64,000 nt of DNA from an uncultured Victivallis sp. (GCA_944389815.1 CALXNS010000070.1:33862-97861), one strand, 5' to 3'. Numbered from the stretch's first letter, positions 40,229-52,117 are shown. Numbers and translations are program-made. Notes: generated by a model not told the origin, from the sequence alone.

Positions 40229-43200
40229 ATGACAAAGCGAATCAATTTTGGGAAACTCCGCGATGTTCTCGACGTCCCGGATCTGATCAGCCTCCAGGTT
40301 GACTCCTACCGCGATTTTCTGCAGCGCGATGTGCCGCCGCAGGAACGGAAGAATCAGGGACTGCAGGAGGTCTTCAACGAAATCTTTCCAATCGAAAGTT
40401 TCGACAAGCAGATGTCGCTGGAATTTGTTTCCTACGAGATCGGCAGCGCCAGCGAGTCCAAGGGCGACGTGGTGGACTGCATCAAGGACGGGAAAATCTA
40501 CGATGCGCCGCTTTACGTCGATTTCCTGCTCAAGATCAACGGCTCGGAGGTTCCGGAGCGCGTTTACATGGGCGATATCCCGATCATGACCGAACAGGGG
40601 ACGTTCGTCATCAACGGCGCGGAGCGGGTCATCATCAGCCAGCTGCACCGGTCGCCCGGAATCTGTTTCGAGAAGGCGCGGCACACCTCCGGACGGACAC
40701 TCTATTCCTATCGGATCATTCCCGATCGCGGTTCGTGGATGGACGTGCAGTTCGACATCAACGACTACATCTATATTTATCTTGACCGTCGCCGCCGCCG
40801 CCGGAAATTCTACATCACCACTTTCCTGCGGGCGATTGGTTATCCGACCAACCGCGATATCCTTTCTCAGTGCTACGAGGTCAAAACCTATACGGTTTCC
40901 AGTCTGCTCAAGCAGAAGGATCTCTCCTGCTTCTACACGGTTGACGACATCACCACCAGCGACGACATCGTGGTGATCGAAGAGCTGTTGCAGTTGACGG
41001 AAAACCATCTCAAGCAGCTTCAGGAGGCCGGTATCAAGGAGGTCGAACTTGCCTGCATTTCCGAAGGGGACAATTATCTCATCGGCTGTCTGCGCAAGGA
41101 TCCGGCCCGCAACGAGGAAGAGGCTCTCAAGGAAATCTATCGGCGCATGCGTCCCGGTGATCCGCCGAACATCAACAATGCCAAGCTTCTGATCAAACGG
41201 CTCTTCTTCGACAATCGCCGTTACGATCTCGGCGCGGTCGGCCGGTTCAAGCTCAATGAACGTTTGAAGCAGGATATTCCACTCACCTGCCGCGTGCTCG
41301 ATCCCAAGGATCTGATGGCCGCAACCAAACTTTTGATCAAATTGCGCCACTCCGGCGGTGCGGTCGACGATATCGACCACCTCGGCGCCCGCCGCGTCCG
41401 TACCGTCGGCGAACTGCTGCAGAATCAGTGTCGCGCCGGATTGCTCCGGACCGAACGGCTGATCCGGGAACGCATGACCTTTGACGAACAGAATGTGACG
41501 CCGTCAAAATTGATCAATCCGAAGGCGTTTGCCGGCGTGATCCGGGACTTTTTCGCCCGCAGCCAGCTGTCGCAGTTCATGGATCAGACCAACCCGTTGA
41601 GCGAGTTGACCAACAAGCGCCGTCTTTCGGCGTTGGGGCCGGGCGGTTTGAGCCGCGACCGCGCCGGATTTGAGGTTCGCGACGTTCACTCCAGCCACTA
41701 CGGACGCATTTGTCCGATCGAAACGCCGGAAGGACCGAACATCGGTCTGATTTCGTCGATGTCCCTCTACGCGGTGATTGATGAATATGGATTCCTTGAG
41801 ACGCCGTACCGGAAAGTCGTGGATGGGCAGGTCACCGATCAGATCGATTATCTGACCGCCGACAAGGAGGAGCAGTTCGTCATCGCTCAGGCCAACGCGC
41901 TGCTCGATGAAAACAACCGGTTCGTCCGGCCGATGATCATGAGCCGCTACAAGGGCGAGTCCGAGGAACATCCCCGTGAAAGCGTTCAGTACATGGACGT
42001 TTCGCCGAAACAGCTGGTGAGCGCCGCCGCCGGAATCATTCCGTTCCTTGAACACGACTACGCCAACCGCGCCCTGATGGGTTCGAACATGCAGCGTCAG
42101 GCCGTGCCGCTTCTGATGCCGGAATCGCCCTACGTCGGAACCGGTCTGGAGGAACGCATCGCCCGCGACTCCCGCGCCGTGGTGGTCGCCCGTGAAGACG
42201 GTATCGTGGCGGAGGTGAGTTCGGATCACATCATCGTAACCCCCGACGGCGAGATGCCCGCAGAGGATGCCGATAAGAAATCGTATCAGCATTATCGGCT
42301 TTACAAATATCTGCGCAGCAACGCCGGAACCTGTGTCAATCAGCGCCCGGTCGTCGCTCACGGTCAGGTCGTCAAGAAGGGCGACCTGCTCGCCGACGGA
42401 GCTGCCACCCAGGGCGGAGAACTCGCGCTCGGTCGCAACGTACTGGTCGCTTTCATGCCGTGGTGCGGGTACAACTTCGAAGACGCGATCATCGTCAGTG
42501 AGCGCCTGGTCAAGGAGGATGTCTACACCAGCGTCCACGTCGACGAATTCGAAATCACCAGCCGCGAAACCAAACTCGGTCCGGAAGAGATCACCCGCGA
42601 CATTCCCAACGTCAGCGAGGAGGCGCTCCGCAACCTCGACAGCCGCGGCGTCGTTTACGAGGGAGCCGAGGTGAAGCCCGGCGACATCCTCGTCGGAAAA
42701 ATTACGCCGAAAAGCGAAACCGAGCTGGCGCCGGAAGAACGGCTGCTGCGGGCGATCTTCGGCGAAAAGGCTGCCGATGTGAAGGATTCCAGCTTGATGG
42801 TTTCGAGCGGCAAGGGCGGAATCGTCATGGATATCCGCATTGAGTATCAGAAGGATCCGGCCCGGGCCAATATGACCAAAACCGAGGCGAAACGACAGGA
42901 GAAGCTCCTGAAGAATGATTATCGCGAGGTTTATAACGGACTGATCGACGATCTGACCAATCGTCTCTCGGATGTGATGCTCGGCGTCAAGCTGCCGTAT
43001 CCGATTTTCGACATGTCGCCGTCGCGTGAGAATGCGGTCTTGATCAGTTCGAACCGGAAGGTGACCAAGAGTTCGATTCAGAAACTCGCCGCGCATTACG
43101 ACAGCTGGGGCATGGAGGATTGCGATCTCAAGAAAACGTTGACCGAGATCATCGACTCCTTCAAACCGCAGTTCGAAGAAAATGAGGAAAGACGCCGTCG

Positions 43201-44059
43201 TTTTTCCGACAATGGCGAGATCAGCGACAACGCAGATCCCGGAGTCATCAAGCGCGTTAAAGTGTATGTCGGCTGCAAGCGGAAGCTGCAGGTCGGAGAC
43301 AAGATGGCCGGTCGTCACGGAAACAAGGGTATCGTTTCGCGGATCGTCCCGCTGGAAGATATGCCGTTCCTTGAAGACGGCACTCCGGTCGACATCGTGC
43401 TCAATCCGCTCGGCGTGCCGAGCCGCATGAACATCGGGCAGGTGTTGGAAACCCATCTCGGCTGGGCGGCCAAAATGCTTGGAATCAAGGTCGCCACGCC
43501 GGTGTTCGACGGTATCAGCGAAGAGAAGATCGTCGAATTGATGAAGGAAGGCAACGCGGCATTCACTGCGAAATGCGGTCACGATTATCACTGGGGATTC
43601 CGCCGCACCGAAAACGGCGACTGGGTCTACGACGGCAAGGCGGACGTCTATGACGGGCGGACCGGAGACAAGTTCGACCAGCGTGTGATGGTCGGTCAGA
43701 TCTACATGCTCAAACTCGACCACCTGGTTGCCAATAAGATCCATGCGCGTGCGGTCGGGCCGTATTCGCTGGTGACCCAGCAGCCGCTGGGCGGCAAGGC
43801 GCAGCACGGCGGTCAGCGCTTTGGTGAAATGGAAGTGTGGGCGCTCGAAGCTTACGGTGCGGCCTACAACCTTCAGGAAATGTTGACGGTCAAGTCGGAT
43901 GACGTCGCCGGACGCGCCCGGATTTATGAATCGATCGTCAAGGGACAGAATGTGCTCGAAGCCGGCCGGCCCGAATCATTCAACGTGTTGTTGAAGGAAA
44001 TGCAGAGTCTCGGGCTCGACATTCGGACCGTGAAGAAGACCACGGCGGGCGAAAACTAA
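40229..44059 (+). CDS. rpoB: RNA polymerase beta subunit
   Basis: 1276 residues. The catalytic partner of RpoC in the polymerase core. The rifampicin-pocket region is clear from LSQFMDQTNPLSEL through KRRLSALGPGGLSRDRAG; within it the residue at the E. coli His526 position is Asn462. GRICPIETPEGPNIGLI, the KxxVGDKMAGRHGNKG region near 1020 and the C-terminal GGKAQHGGQRFGEMEVWAL are intact, so the gene is complete and functional-looking. It is separated from rplL by a 406-base leader and is followed by rpoC after 18 bases. Confidence 0.97.
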   Translation: MTKRINFGKLRDVLDVPDLISLQVDSYRDFLQRDVPPQERKNQGLQEVFNEIFPIESFDKQMSLEFVSYEIGSASESKGDVVDCIKDGKIYDAPLYVDFLLKINGSEVPERVYMGDIPIMTEQGTFVINGAERVIISQLHRSPGICFEKARHTSGRTLYSYRIIPDRGSWMDVQFDINDYIYIYLDRRRRRRKFYITTFLRAIGYPTNRDILSQCYEVKTYTVSSLLKQKDLSCFYTVDDITTSDDIVVIEELLQLTENHLKQLQEAGIKEVELACISEGDNYLIGCLRKDPARNEEEALKEIYRRMRPGDPPNINNAKLLIKRLFFDNRRYDLGAVGRFKLNERLKQDIPLTCRVLDPKDLMAATKLLIKLRHSGGAVDDIDHLGARRVRTVGELLQNQCRAGLLRTERLIRERMTFDEQNVTPSKLINPKAFAGVIRDFFARSQLSQFMDQTNPLSELTNKRRLSALGPGGLSRDRAGFEVRDVHSSHYGRICPIETPEGPNIGLISSMSLYAVIDEYGFLETPYRKVVDGQVTDQIDYLTADKEEQFVIAQANALLDENNRFVRPMIMSRYKGESEEHPRESVQYMDVSPKQLVSAAAGIIPFLEHDYANRALMGSNMQRQAVPLLMPESPYVGTGLEERIARDSRAVVVAREDGIVAEVSSDHIIVTPDGEMPAEDADKKSYQHYRLYKYLRSNAGTCVNQRPVVAHGQVVKKGDLLADGAATQGGELALGRNVLVAFMPWCGYNFEDAIIVSERLVKEDVYTSVHVDEFEITSRETKLGPEEITRDIPNVSEEALRNLDSRGVVYEGAEVKPGDILVGKITPKSETELAPEERLLRAIFGEKAADVKDSSLMVSSGKGGIVMDIRIEYQKDPARANMTKTEAKRQEKLLKNDYREVYNGLIDDLTNRLSDVMLGVKLPYPIFDMSPSRENAVLISSNRKVTKSSIQKLAAHYDSWGMEDCDLKKTLTEIIDSFKPQFEENEERRRRFSDNGEISDNADPGVIKRVKVYVGCKRKLQVGDKMAGRHGNKGIVSRIVPLEDMPFLEDGTPVDIVLNPLGVPSRMNIGQVLETHLGWAAKMLGIKVATPVFDGISEEKIVELMKEGNAAFTAKCGHDYHWGFRRTENGDWVYDGKADVYDGRTGDKFDQRVMVGQIYMLKLDHLVANKIHARAVGPYSLVTQQPLGGKAQHGGQRFGEMEVWALEAYGAAYNLQEMLTVKSDDVAGRARIYESIVKGQNVLEAGRPESFNVLLKEMQSLGLDIRTVKKTTAGEN

Positions 44060-44077
44060 TTCGGGGAGGAAGATACC

Positions 44078-47000
44078 TTGATTGACAATACTTATGCTTA
44101 CCGGGAGCTGCTGGGCAAGAGTTCAGCCTCCTCGTTCGGAGCGGTTTCGATTAACGTGGCTTCTCCGGAGGTGATCCGTTCGTGGTCGTTCGGAGAGGTC
44201 AAGAATCCGGAAACGATCAATTACCGCAGCTTCAAGCCGGAGAAGGGCGGCCTTTTCTGCGAACGCATTTTCGGGCCGACCCGCGACTGGGAGTGCAACT
44301 GCGGCAAATACAAACGCGTGAAACACAAGGGCATCGTCTGCGACCGCTGCGGTGTGGAAGTCACTCAGGCGAAGGTTCGCCGCGAGCGCATGGGACACAT
44401 CGAACTGGCCGTGCCGGTGTCGCACATCTGGTTTTTCAAATGTATGCCGAGCCGGATCGGGCTGGTGCTCGACATGACTGCGAAATCGCTGGAACGGGTC
44501 ATCTATTATGAAGAGTATGTCGTGACCGATCCCGGCGATACGCCGCTTCAGGTCGGTCAGACGATGGCCGAGATGGAATACCGCCAGGCGCGCGAAGATT
44601 ACGGTGACGCCTTCATCGCCGATATGGGCGCTCCCGCGATCAAGACGCTGCTGGAACGGGTCGATCTGCCGCAGCTCAAGGCGGAACTTGAGGTGAGTCT
44701 CGAAGGAACGCGCAACAAGGCGATCCGCAAGAAACTCGCGAAACGGTTGCGTCTGGTCGAAGGCTTCATGATGAGCAATTCGCGGCCGGAGTGGATGATT
44801 CTCTCGGTGCTGCCGGTGATTCCGCCGGATCTGCGTCCGCTGGTTCCGCTGGACGGCGGCCGTTTCGCGACGAGCGATCTGAACGATCTCTACCGGCGGG
44901 TCATCAACCGGAACAACCGCCTGAAGAATCTGTTGCAGCTGCGGACGCCGGAGGTGATCATCCGCAACGAGAAGCGTATGCTTCAGGAAGCGGTCGATTC
45001 GCTGCTGGACAACGGTCGTCACGGGCGTGCGGTGACCGGCGCGGGCAACCGTCCGCTGAAGAGTCTGTCGGATATGCTCAAGGGCAAGCAGGGACGTTTC
45101 CGTCAGAATTTGCTCGGTAAGCGCGTGGATTATTCCGGCCGTTCGGTCATCGTTGTCGGCCCGGAACTGAAGATTCATCAGTGCGGACTGCCGAAGAAGA
45201 TGGCGATGATTCTCTTCGAACCGTTCATCATCCGGCATTTGAAGGGGCGCGGTTTCGCGCATACGGTTCGCGGTGCCAAGAAGATGATCGAGCGTGGCGA
45301 GCCGGTGGTCTGGGATATTCTCGATGAAGTGACCAAGGGGCATCCGGTGATGCTCAACCGTGCGCCGACGCTGCACCGTCTGAGTATTCAGGCGTTCGAC
45401 CCGGTGCTGATTGAAGGATCGGCGATCCGTCTGCATCCTCTGGTGTGTACGGCGTACAACGCGGACTTCGACGGCGACCAGATGGCTGTGCACGTGCCGC
45501 TGTCGAACGAGGCGCAGATGGAGACCAAGCTTCTGATGCTCGCGCCGAACAACATCTTCTCGCCGGCGAACGGCAAGCCGATCGTCTCCCCGACGCAGGA
45601 CATCACGCTGGGCAGCTATTACCTGACCTGCGATCCGCGCAACAAGGAGAAGGCCAAACTGTATCGTGACAGCTTTGAAGTTCTCTACGCCATGCAGATG
45701 GGATTTTTGAAGATTCACGACGCGGTGAAGATTCCGAACCCGGACTTTGGACGCGACACGCTCTACGGCGACAAAGAGAGCAAATTCATCCTGACGACGC
45801 CGGGACGGTGCATCTTCAACGAAATCTGGGATGAACGGCTCGGGTTCTACAATCAGATCGCCAAGAAGAAGGAACTCGGCCGGTTGATCAGCGACTCGTA
45901 CAAGATCGCCGGGCACGACGCGACCATCAAGCTTCTGGACGATTTGAAGGACATGGGGTACCGTCAGGCGACGCTGGCGGGATTGTCGATTTCGATTGCC
46001 GACCTCCAGGTTCCGGAGAAGAAGGAGGAGATCATCGAGAACGCCCGTGAACAGATCGACAACGTCCTTGAACAGTACAACAGCGGTCTGCTGACCGAAG
46101 GCGAACGGCACAACAAGGTGATCGACATCTGGACGCAGGCGAGTAACGCGGTGGCCAATGAGCTCTTCGTCCGGCTGGAGAACGCGTCCCGCCGCGGCGA
46201 GATCAACCCGGTTTACGCGATGCTCGACTCGGGCGCCCGCGGCAGCAAGGATCAGATCCGTCAGCTCGCCGGGATGCGCGGTCTGATGGCGAAGCCGTCG
46301 GGCGACATCATCGAGCGGCCGATCATCTCGAACTTCCGTGAAGGGTTGTCGGTGCTGGAATACTTCATTTCGACCCACGGCGCCCGCAAGGGATTGGCGG
46401 ATACGGCGTTGAAGACGGCGGACTCCGGTTACATGACCCGGCGTCTGGTCGATGTGGCACAGGACATCATCTGCCGCGAACAGGATTGCGGTACGAGCAA
46501 GGGCGTCTGGACCAGCGCGATCATCGAGGGTGACGAGGTGATCATGCCGCTGCGTGACCGGATTCTCGGCCGGTTCAGCGCGCAGGATATCCGCGATCCC
46601 GCCTATGCGGACGGTCGTTTGATCATTTCCGCGGGCGAGGAGTTCACTCCGGCGGTGGTCGATCTGATCGACAAGCGCGGGATTCAGCGAGTGCTGATCC
46701 GCTCGACGCTGACGTGCGAAACGCTTCACGGCGTCTGCGTGAAATGTTACGGGCGGAACCTCGCCAGCGACCGGCAGGCGAAGGAAGGCGACGCGCTCGG
46801 GATCATCGCGGCGCAGTCGATCGGCGAGCCCGGTACGCAGCTGACGATGCGTACCTTCCACATCGGCGGAACCGCGTCGAGCGCCTACAAGCAGCCGGTG
46901 ATCGCTTCGCGGCACGACGGCGTGATCAAGTTGTTCAACGTGCGCACGATCAAGAATCAGAAGGGCAAGACGGTCGTCGTCAACAAGAATGGCTATGTGA

Positions 47001-48475
47001 TCGTTTACGATCCGGCCGTGGCGAAGGCGGCGGAGAAGGCCGCAAGGGAACGCGCCCAGGTCGAAGCGGAAGCGCTCGGAACGGTCTACAACAAGGATTA
47101 CGACTTCTGGGGAGATGCGCTCAAGGAGGCGGAACTGGATCGTTACGAACTCGAAGCCGGTTCGGTGCTGGACAAGGGCGACGGCGACACGGTCAAGGCG
47201 AACGAGATTTTCGTGCGCTGGGAGGCGAACCACGTGCCGATCATCATTGAAGAGGCTGGTGTGGTGGAACTCCACGACCTGGTTGAAGGCGTGACGTTGC
47301 AGCGTCAGAAACGCGGCGGTGCCGATCAGAGCACGGTGATGGAACACCGTGAGGATTTGCACCCGCAGATTGTGATCAACAGCGCGGACGGCACGTTCCT
47401 CGCGAATTACCCGCTGCCGGCGGGGGCGGTGCTGATGACCAAGTCGGGCGCGAAGGTGACGCCTGGTATGGTGGTTGCGCGTGTGCCGCGGCAGTCGGCG
47501 AAGAACAAGGACATCACCGGCGGTCTGCCGCGTATTGCCGAATTGTTCGAAGCGCGCGTGCCGAAGGATGTGGCGGAGATCGCCCGTATCGACGGTTATG
47601 TGGAAGTGGACAAGATGACCCGCGGCAAACGCCAGCTCCTGATCCGCGATCCGGAGTCGGGCATGACCGAGGAACACAACAACATTCCGGCGCACAAGCA
47701 TCTGACGGTGAGCAAAGGCGACTTCGTCCGCAAGGGACAGAAGTTGACCGAGGGTTCGATCGTGCCCCATACGCTGCTTGAGGTGTGCGGCATTCACGAA
47801 CTGCAGCGCCATCTGGTGGACGCCATTCAGCTGGTGTACCGTGCGCAGGGTGTGGAAATTAACGATAAGCACATCGAGATCATCATCCGTCAGATGATGC
47901 AGAAGGTGCGGATCACCGAATCGGGATCGACGGATTATCTGCCGGGCGAACAGCTCGACCGGACGGAATTCGACCGCATCAACCGGGAGGTGATCGAAAA
48001 GGGTGGCAAGCCGGCGGAAGCCGAACCGATTCTGCTGGGTATCACGAAGGCGGCGCTGGAAACCGAGAGCTTCATTTCGGCGGCGTCGTTCCAGGATACG
48101 ACACGTATTCTGACGGAGGCTGCGACGGTCGGGAAGGTGGACAATTTGAACGGCTTCAAGGAAAACGTGATCACAGGACATCTGATTCCTGCCGGAACCG
48201 GTACGGAGCTGATGCAGTCGATCCGGCTGAAATATCTCGGCACGGAGATCGAACCGGAGCTGCCGTCGCAGGAGAGCGGCGAAGCGCGATCGGTCGAGGA
48301 GATTGCCGCTGCATGGCGGGATACGGATTCCGGAGCGAAGGGCAGCGTCGATTTCGGAAGCGAGGATGACGCATTGCCGGATGAGGCCAAGGAGTTGGTT
48401 GCGGAGTTTGACAGCGATGGATTTTCCGATGCGGAAGATGAATTCGCCGATGATTTCGAGGACGACCGGAACTGA
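44078..48475 (+). CDS. rpoC: RNA polymerase beta' subunit
   Basis: 1465 residues. The start is a TTG at 44078 with GGGGAGGAAG upstream; no in-frame ATG lies near the N-terminus. The N-terminal zinc site ([20 protein letters not shown]), the catalytic [12 protein letters not shown] with its three metal-binding aspartates, the bridge-helix region and the second zinc site (CREQDCG and [11 protein letters not shown]) are all present. The C-terminus has an acidic tail (DFEDDRN). Confidence 0.97.
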   Translation: MIDNTYAYRELLGKSSASSFGAVSINVASPEVIRSWSFGEVKNPETINYRSFKPEKGGLFCERIFGPTRDWECNCGKYKRVKHKGIVCDRCGVEVTQAKVRRERMGHIELAVPVSHIWFFKCMPSRIGLVLDMTAKSLERVIYYEEYVVTDPGDTPLQVGQTMAEMEYRQAREDYGDAFIADMGAPAIKTLLERVDLPQLKAELEVSLEGTRNKAIRKKLAKRLRLVEGFMMSNSRPEWMILSVLPVIPPDLRPLVPLDGGRFATSDLNDLYRRVINRNNRLKNLLQLRTPEVIIRNEKRMLQEAVDSLLDNGRHGRAVTGAGNRPLKSLSDMLKGKQGRFRQNLLGKRVDYSGRSVIVVGPELKIHQCGLPKKMAMILFEPFIIRHLKGRGFAHTVRGAKKMIERGEPVVWDILDEVTKGHPVMLNRAPTLHRLSIQAFDPVLIEGSAIRLHPLVCTAYNADFDGDQMAVHVPLSNEAQMETKLLMLAPNNIFSPANGKPIVSPTQDITLGSYYLTCDPRNKEKAKLYRDSFEVLYAMQMGFLKIHDAVKIPNPDFGRDTLYGDKESKFILTTPGRCIFNEIWDERLGFYNQIAKKKELGRLISDSYKIAGHDATIKLLDDLKDMGYRQATLAGLSISIADLQVPEKKEEIIENAREQIDNVLEQYNSGLLTEGERHNKVIDIWTQASNAVANELFVRLENASRRGEINPVYAMLDSGARGSKDQIRQLAGMRGLMAKPSGDIIERPIISNFREGLSVLEYFISTHGARKGLADTALKTADSGYMTRRLVDVAQDIICREQDCGTSKGVWTSAIIEGDEVIMPLRDRILGRFSAQDIRDPAYADGRLIISAGEEFTPAVVDLIDKRGIQRVLIRSTLTCETLHGVCVKCYGRNLASDRQAKEGDALGIIAAQSIGEPGTQLTMRTFHIGGTASSAYKQPVIASRHDGVIKLFNVRTIKNQKGKTVVVNKNGYVIVYDPAVAKAAEKAARERAQVEAEALGTVYNKDYDFWGDALKEAELDRYELEAGSVLDKGDGDTVKANEIFVRWEANHVPIIIEEAGVVELHDLVEGVTLQRQKRGGADQSTVMEHREDLHPQIVINSADGTFLANYPLPAGAVLMTKSGAKVTPGMVVARVPRQSAKNKDITGGLPRIAELFEARVPKDVAEIARIDGYVEVDKMTRGKRQLLIRDPESGMTEEHNNIPAHKHLTVSKGDFVRKGQKLTEGSIVPHTLLEVCGIHELQRHLVDAIQLVYRAQGVEINDKHIEIIIRQMMQKVRITESGSTDYLPGEQLDRTEFDRINREVIEKGGKPAEAEPILLGITKAALETESFISAASFQDTTRILTEAATVGKVDNLNGFKENVITGHLIPAGTGTELMQSIRLKYLGTEIEPELPSQESGEARSVEEIAAAWRDTDSGAKGSVDFGSEDDALPDEAKELVAEFDSDGFSDAEDEFADDFEDDRN

Positions 48476-48489
48476 TAAGGAAACCAGAA

Positions 48490-48519
48490 CCGGAGACCGT
48501 CGGAGGCGGCGGTTTCCGG
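48490..48519 (+). terminator. hairpin downstream of rpoC
   Basis: CCGGAGACCG (48490-48499) pairs with CGGTTTCCGG (48510-48519) over ten base pairs with one G-U and a 10-base loop, 15 bases after the rpoC stop. It is followed by A7, and a T8 tract comes only at 48540-48548, so it may be a partial terminator or processing site. Confidence 0.45.
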
Positions 48520-48568
48520 AAAAAAACGGTACATCGGGGATTTTTTTTCAAAAAAAGCGGTCAACAAT

Positions 48569-48597
48569 TTGCAAAAATCGCTTTATGGTATTATTTT
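48569..48597 (+). promoter_or_regulatory. promoter candidate for rpsL-fusA-S10 genes
   Basis: TTGCAA (48569-48574) and TATTTT (48592-48597) with a 17-base spacer, about 70 bases upstream of rpsL in the AT-rich 190-base gap after rpoC. Confidence 0.4.
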
Positions 48598-48666
48598 ATG
48601 ATTCTTTGATGTATGTCGAACAAGATGCAGAGTCGTATAAAAATATAAAAAAGTCAGGAAGTTGTT

Positions 48667-49077
48667 ATGCCGACAATCAATCAGTTGGTGCGTTTCGGGC
48701 GCGAAGAAAAGGACAAGAAGAGCAAGTCGAAGGCGTTGAGTGCCTGCCCGCAGCGGCGCGGGGTCTGCCTTCAGGTGACGACGCGTACACCGAAGAAGCC
48801 GAACTCGGCGTTGCGTAAGATTGCGCGTGTCCGGCTGACCAATGGGCAGGAAGTGACCGCCTACATCGGCGGAGAGGGCCATAATCTGCAGGAACACTCG
48901 GTGGTTCTGGTGAAGGGGGGACGTGTGCGTGACCTCCCGGGCGTTCGTTATCACATTGTGCGCGGTGCACTTGACAGCCTCGGCGTGGACAAGCGTCGTC
49001 AGGGCCGTTCGAAATACGGTGCGAAGCGGCCGAAGCCGGGTCAGGAGGCCGCGGCCGGCAAGGGCAAGAAGAAGTAA
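48667..49077 (+). CDS. rpsL: 30S ribosomal protein S12
   Basis: 136 residues, a little longer than E. coli because of a lysine-rich C-terminal tail (GKGKKK). S12 sits at the decoding site. [11 protein letters not shown] keeps Lys43. [13 protein letters not shown] has Arg at position 88 (codon 48928-48930, CGT), where almost all bacteria have Lys; the alignment to E. coli is gap-free up to here. Asp89, the methylthiolation site, is conserved. AGGAAG precedes the ATG. Confidence 0.97.
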   Translation: MPTINQLVRFGREEKDKKSKSKALSACPQRRGVCLQVTTRTPKKPNSALRKIARVRLTNGQEVTAYIGGEGHNLQEHSVVLVKGGRVRDLPGVRYHIVRGALDSLGVDKRRQGRSKYGAKRPKPGQEAAAGKGKKK

Positions 49078-49108
49078 GAGTCAGGAATCATAAGCAGGGT
49101 ACGAAGAG

Positions 49109-49579
49109 ATGAGAAGACGCAGTGTGGTGAAGCGGGAGCTGATTCCCGACGTGAAGTACAACAGCGAACTGGTCGCGCGCTTGATCAACGTCATCATGAG
49201 CCGCGGCAAGAAGTCGACCGCGCAGAGCATTGTTTACGGCGCGTTCGATCTGATGCAGGCGAAGAAGCCGGATATGCAGCCGCTGGACATTTTTCTCCAG
49301 GCGCTGGAGAATGTGAAACCGAAGCTTGAAGTGAAGAGCCGTCGTGTCGGCGGAGCCACGTATCAGGTGCCGGTGGAGGTTGATCCTGAGCGTCAGGTTG
49401 CGTTGGCGATGCGTTGGATTACGACGTATTCGCGCGGTCGGAAAGGCAAATCGATGACCGAATCGCTGGCCGGCGAATTGCTGGATGCTTTTGAGAACAC
49501 GGGCTCCTCGATCAAGAAGAAGGAGGACACCTTTAAAATGGCGCAGGCGAACAAGGCGTTCGCTCATTACCGCTGGTAA
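49109..49579 (+). CDS. rpsG: 30S ribosomal protein S7
   Basis: 156 residues, normal length. It nucleates assembly of the 30S head. Typical blocks are [49 protein letters not shown] and a C-terminal [15 protein letters not shown]. It lies between rpsL and fusA as in the str operon. Confidence 0.97.
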   Translation: MRRRSVVKRELIPDVKYNSELVARLINVIMSRGKKSTAQSIVYGAFDLMQAKKPDMQPLDIFLQALENVKPKLEVKSRRVGGATYQVPVEVDPERQVALAMRWITTYSRGRKGKSMTESLAGELLDAFENTGSSIKKKEDTFKMAQANKAFAHYRW

Positions 49580-49598
49580 TCGTCGGGAATAGTGAATT

Positions 49599-51713
49599 AT
49601 GATGACCGAACAAGACAAGAAAGAGTATCATGAGTCCCCCAAGCGCAAAACTGCGCTGAAGGACTACCGCAACATCGGAATCATGGCGCATATCGACGCC
49701 GGAAAGACGACGCTCAGCGAGCGTATTCTTTTCTACACCGGAGTCAACTACAAGGTCGGCGAAGTGCACGAGGGCGGCGCGACGATGGACTGGATGGAAC
49801 AGGAGCGCGAGCGCGGCATCACGATCACGTCGGCCGCGACGACCTGCTATTGGAAGAACCATCGTATCAATTTGATTGACACTCCAGGACACGTGGACTT
49901 TACGGCGGAAGTGGAGCGTTCGTTGCGGGTTCTGGACGGAGCGGTGGCGGTGTTCTGTTCGGTCGGCAAGGTGCAGCCGCAGAGCGAGACGGTGTGGCGT
50001 CAGGCGCAGAAATATCATGTGCCGGTTATTGCGATGGTCAACAAGATGGACCGTACCGGTGCGGATTATGACGGAGTGGTGCGCGAGATCCGCACGAAGC
50101 TCGGGGCCTGCCCGGTTCCGTTGATGCTTCCGATCGGCAAGGAAGCCGACTTCAAGGGAGTGATCGACGTGCTTGAAGGGAAGGCGGTTTATTTCGACGA
50201 GGCTTCGAACGGAGTCAAGATGACGGAGACCGATGTTCCTGAGGAGCACAAGGCGCGCTGGGAGGAAGCGTATAAATACATGGTCGAATGTCTGGCGGAA
50301 GTCGATGACGAGATCATGGAAATTTATCTCAATGAAGAGATGCCGGATCACGACCAGATCAAGAGTGCGTTGCGTCGTGCCACGCTGGGGTGCAAGATCG
50401 TTCCGGTCTGCTGCGGAACCGCATTCAAGAACAAAGGTATTCAGAAGCTGCTCGATGCGGTGGTTGATTATCTGCCCAGCCCGGTCGACATCTGGGACAT
50501 CAAGGGAACCGATCCGGTCAGCGGCGCCCCGTTGACGCGTCATGTGGGTGACATGCAGCCGTTTTCAGCGCTGGTGTTCAAGATCATGACCGACCCGTAT
50601 GTGGGGAAACTCTATTATTTCCGGGTTTATTCGGGTATTGCGTCGCAGGGAATGAGCGTTCTCAATCCGCGTACCGGAAAGCGGGAGCGCCTTGGTCGTC
50701 TGCTGCAGATGCACGCGAATCAGCGTGTGGAGCAGGAGGAGATTTTCTCCGGCGATATTGCGGCGGCGGTCGGACTCAAGAATGTGACGACCGGGGATAC
50801 GATCTGTCTGGAAGACAGCCCGATCGTGCTGGAATCGATGAGTTTTCCCGAGCCGGTTATTTCGATTGCGGTGGAACCGAAATCGTCGGGCGACCGCGAC
50901 AAGCTGGCCAAGGGATTGATCGCCTTGGCGGAAGAGGATCCGACTTTCCAGGTTCGGAGCGATGAAGAGACCGGACAGACGATCATTTCAGGTATGGGCG
51001 AGCTGCATCTCGAGATTATTCTCGACCGTCTGGTTCGAGAATTCAAGGTGGAGGCGAACACCGGAGCGCCGCAGGTGGCGTACCGCGAAGCGTTGTGCGG
51101 CAGTGCGGAATCGAACATGAAGTTCGTTCGCCAGTCCGGTGGTCGCGGTCAGTATGGGCACTGTATCATCAATCTTATCCCGCTGGAGCGGGGTGCCGGG
51201 ATTGTGATCGAAAACAAAGTGGTCGGCGGCAACATTCCGAAGGAATATATCAAACCGATCGAGGCGGGTATTCGCGAGGCGGCGGCGTCGGGTGTGCTGG
51301 CGGGCTATTCGGTGATCGACTTCAAGGTTGAGATCGTTGACGGATCCTATCACCCGGTGGACTCCTCGGAAATGGCGTTCAAGATTGCCGGGTCGATGGC
51401 GTTCAAGGATGCCGCGCGCAAGGCGGGAATCATGTTGCTCGAACCGATCATGAAGGTGGAGTTGACCACGCCGGATGAGAATATGGGCGATCTGATCGGC
51501 GACATCACGAGCCGTCGCGGAACGATCGTGGAGATCAACGCCGGCGAGAACAGCTTCACCCGGGTGAATGCGAATGTGCCGCTTTCGGAATTGTTCGGTT
51601 ACGCGACGGCGATTCGTTCGTTGTCGCGGGGTCGGGCGACGTATTCGATGGAGCCGGCGCATTTCGAACGAGTTCCGAAACAAGTGCAAGATAAAATTTT
51701 GGAGAAGAAATAA
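49599..51713 (+). CDS. fusA: elongation factor G
   Basis: 704 residues. It drives translocation. GTPase motifs: [31 protein letters not shown] and NKMDRTGAD; domain IV and V blocks include [10 protein letters not shown] and [10 protein letters not shown]. The tip-of-domain-IV region and all five domains are present. It is followed three bases later by rpsJ without an intervening tuf. Confidence 0.97.
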   Translation: MMTEQDKKEYHESPKRKTALKDYRNIGIMAHIDAGKTTLSERILFYTGVNYKVGEVHEGGATMDWMEQERERGITITSAATTCYWKNHRINLIDTPGHVDFTAEVERSLRVLDGAVAVFCSVGKVQPQSETVWRQAQKYHVPVIAMVNKMDRTGADYDGVVREIRTKLGACPVPLMLPIGKEADFKGVIDVLEGKAVYFDEASNGVKMTETDVPEEHKARWEEAYKYMVECLAEVDDEIMEIYLNEEMPDHDQIKSALRRATLGCKIVPVCCGTAFKNKGIQKLLDAVVDYLPSPVDIWDIKGTDPVSGAPLTRHVGDMQPFSALVFKIMTDPYVGKLYYFRVYSGIASQGMSVLNPRTGKRERLGRLLQMHANQRVEQEEIFSGDIAAAVGLKNVTTGDTICLEDSPIVLESMSFPEPVISIAVEPKSSGDRDKLAKGLIALAEEDPTFQVRSDEETGQTIISGMGELHLEIILDRLVREFKVEANTGAPQVAYREALCGSAESNMKFVRQSGGRGQYGHCIINLIPLERGAGIVIENKVVGGNIPKEYIKPIEAGIREAAASGVLAGYSVIDFKVEIVDGSYHPVDSSEMAFKIAGSMAFKDAARKAGIMLLEPIMKVELTTPDENMGDLIGDITSRRGTIVEINAGENSFTRVNANVPLSELFGYATAIRSLSRGRATYSMEPAHFERVPKQVQDKILEKK

Positions 51714-51716
51714 GCT

Positions 51717-52040
51717 ATGGCTACGGGAAAAAACCAGCGTATCCGCATCCGGCTGCAGGCGTATGAGCATCGGATTCTGGATCAGTCGGTCAATGAGATT
51801 CTTGAGACGGCGAAGCGCACGGGTTCGATGGTGGCGGGACCGATTCCGCTTCCGACCCGGATTGAGCGTTGGACGGTGAACCGTTCCCCGCATGTGAACA
51901 AGAAGTCGATGGAACAGTTTGAGATCCGCACGCACAAGCGGATGATGGATATCGTCAACCCGACGGCGAAGACGGTTGATGAGCTTAAGAAGCTCAATCT
52001 GCCCGCCGGCGTGGATATTTCGATCAAGATTGGAATCTGA
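51717..52040 (+). CDS. rpsJ: 30S ribosomal protein S10
   Basis: 107 residues. It begins with [20 protein letters not shown] and has the loop region [19 protein letters not shown] that enters the 30S head. S10 (NusE) also acts with NusG and the antitermination complex. It starts three bases after fusA, joining the str and S10 operons. Confidence 0.97.
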   Translation: MATGKNQRIRIRLQAYEHRILDQSVNEILETAKRTGSMVAGPIPLPTRIERWTVNRSPHVNKKSMEQFEIRTHKRMMDIVNPTAKTVDELKKLNLPAGVDISIKIGI

Positions 52041-52117
52041 CAGTCGGATTCCTAGATACCAATGTTCCCGACCGATTGGGGACACGTATCGAAACATTTC
52101 TCACGAAAGGAGAAAAG

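Noticed and set aside
41504..43807. A 767-codon minus-strand frame opposite rpoB
   Set aside because: Antisense shadow of rpoB with no recognisable motifs.
44123..48181. A 1352-codon open frame on the minus strand opposite rpoC
   Set aside because: It is exactly antisense to rpoC; its translation is Arg/His/Leu-rich with no domain. Codon bias in the GC-rich sense gene leaves few antisense stops.
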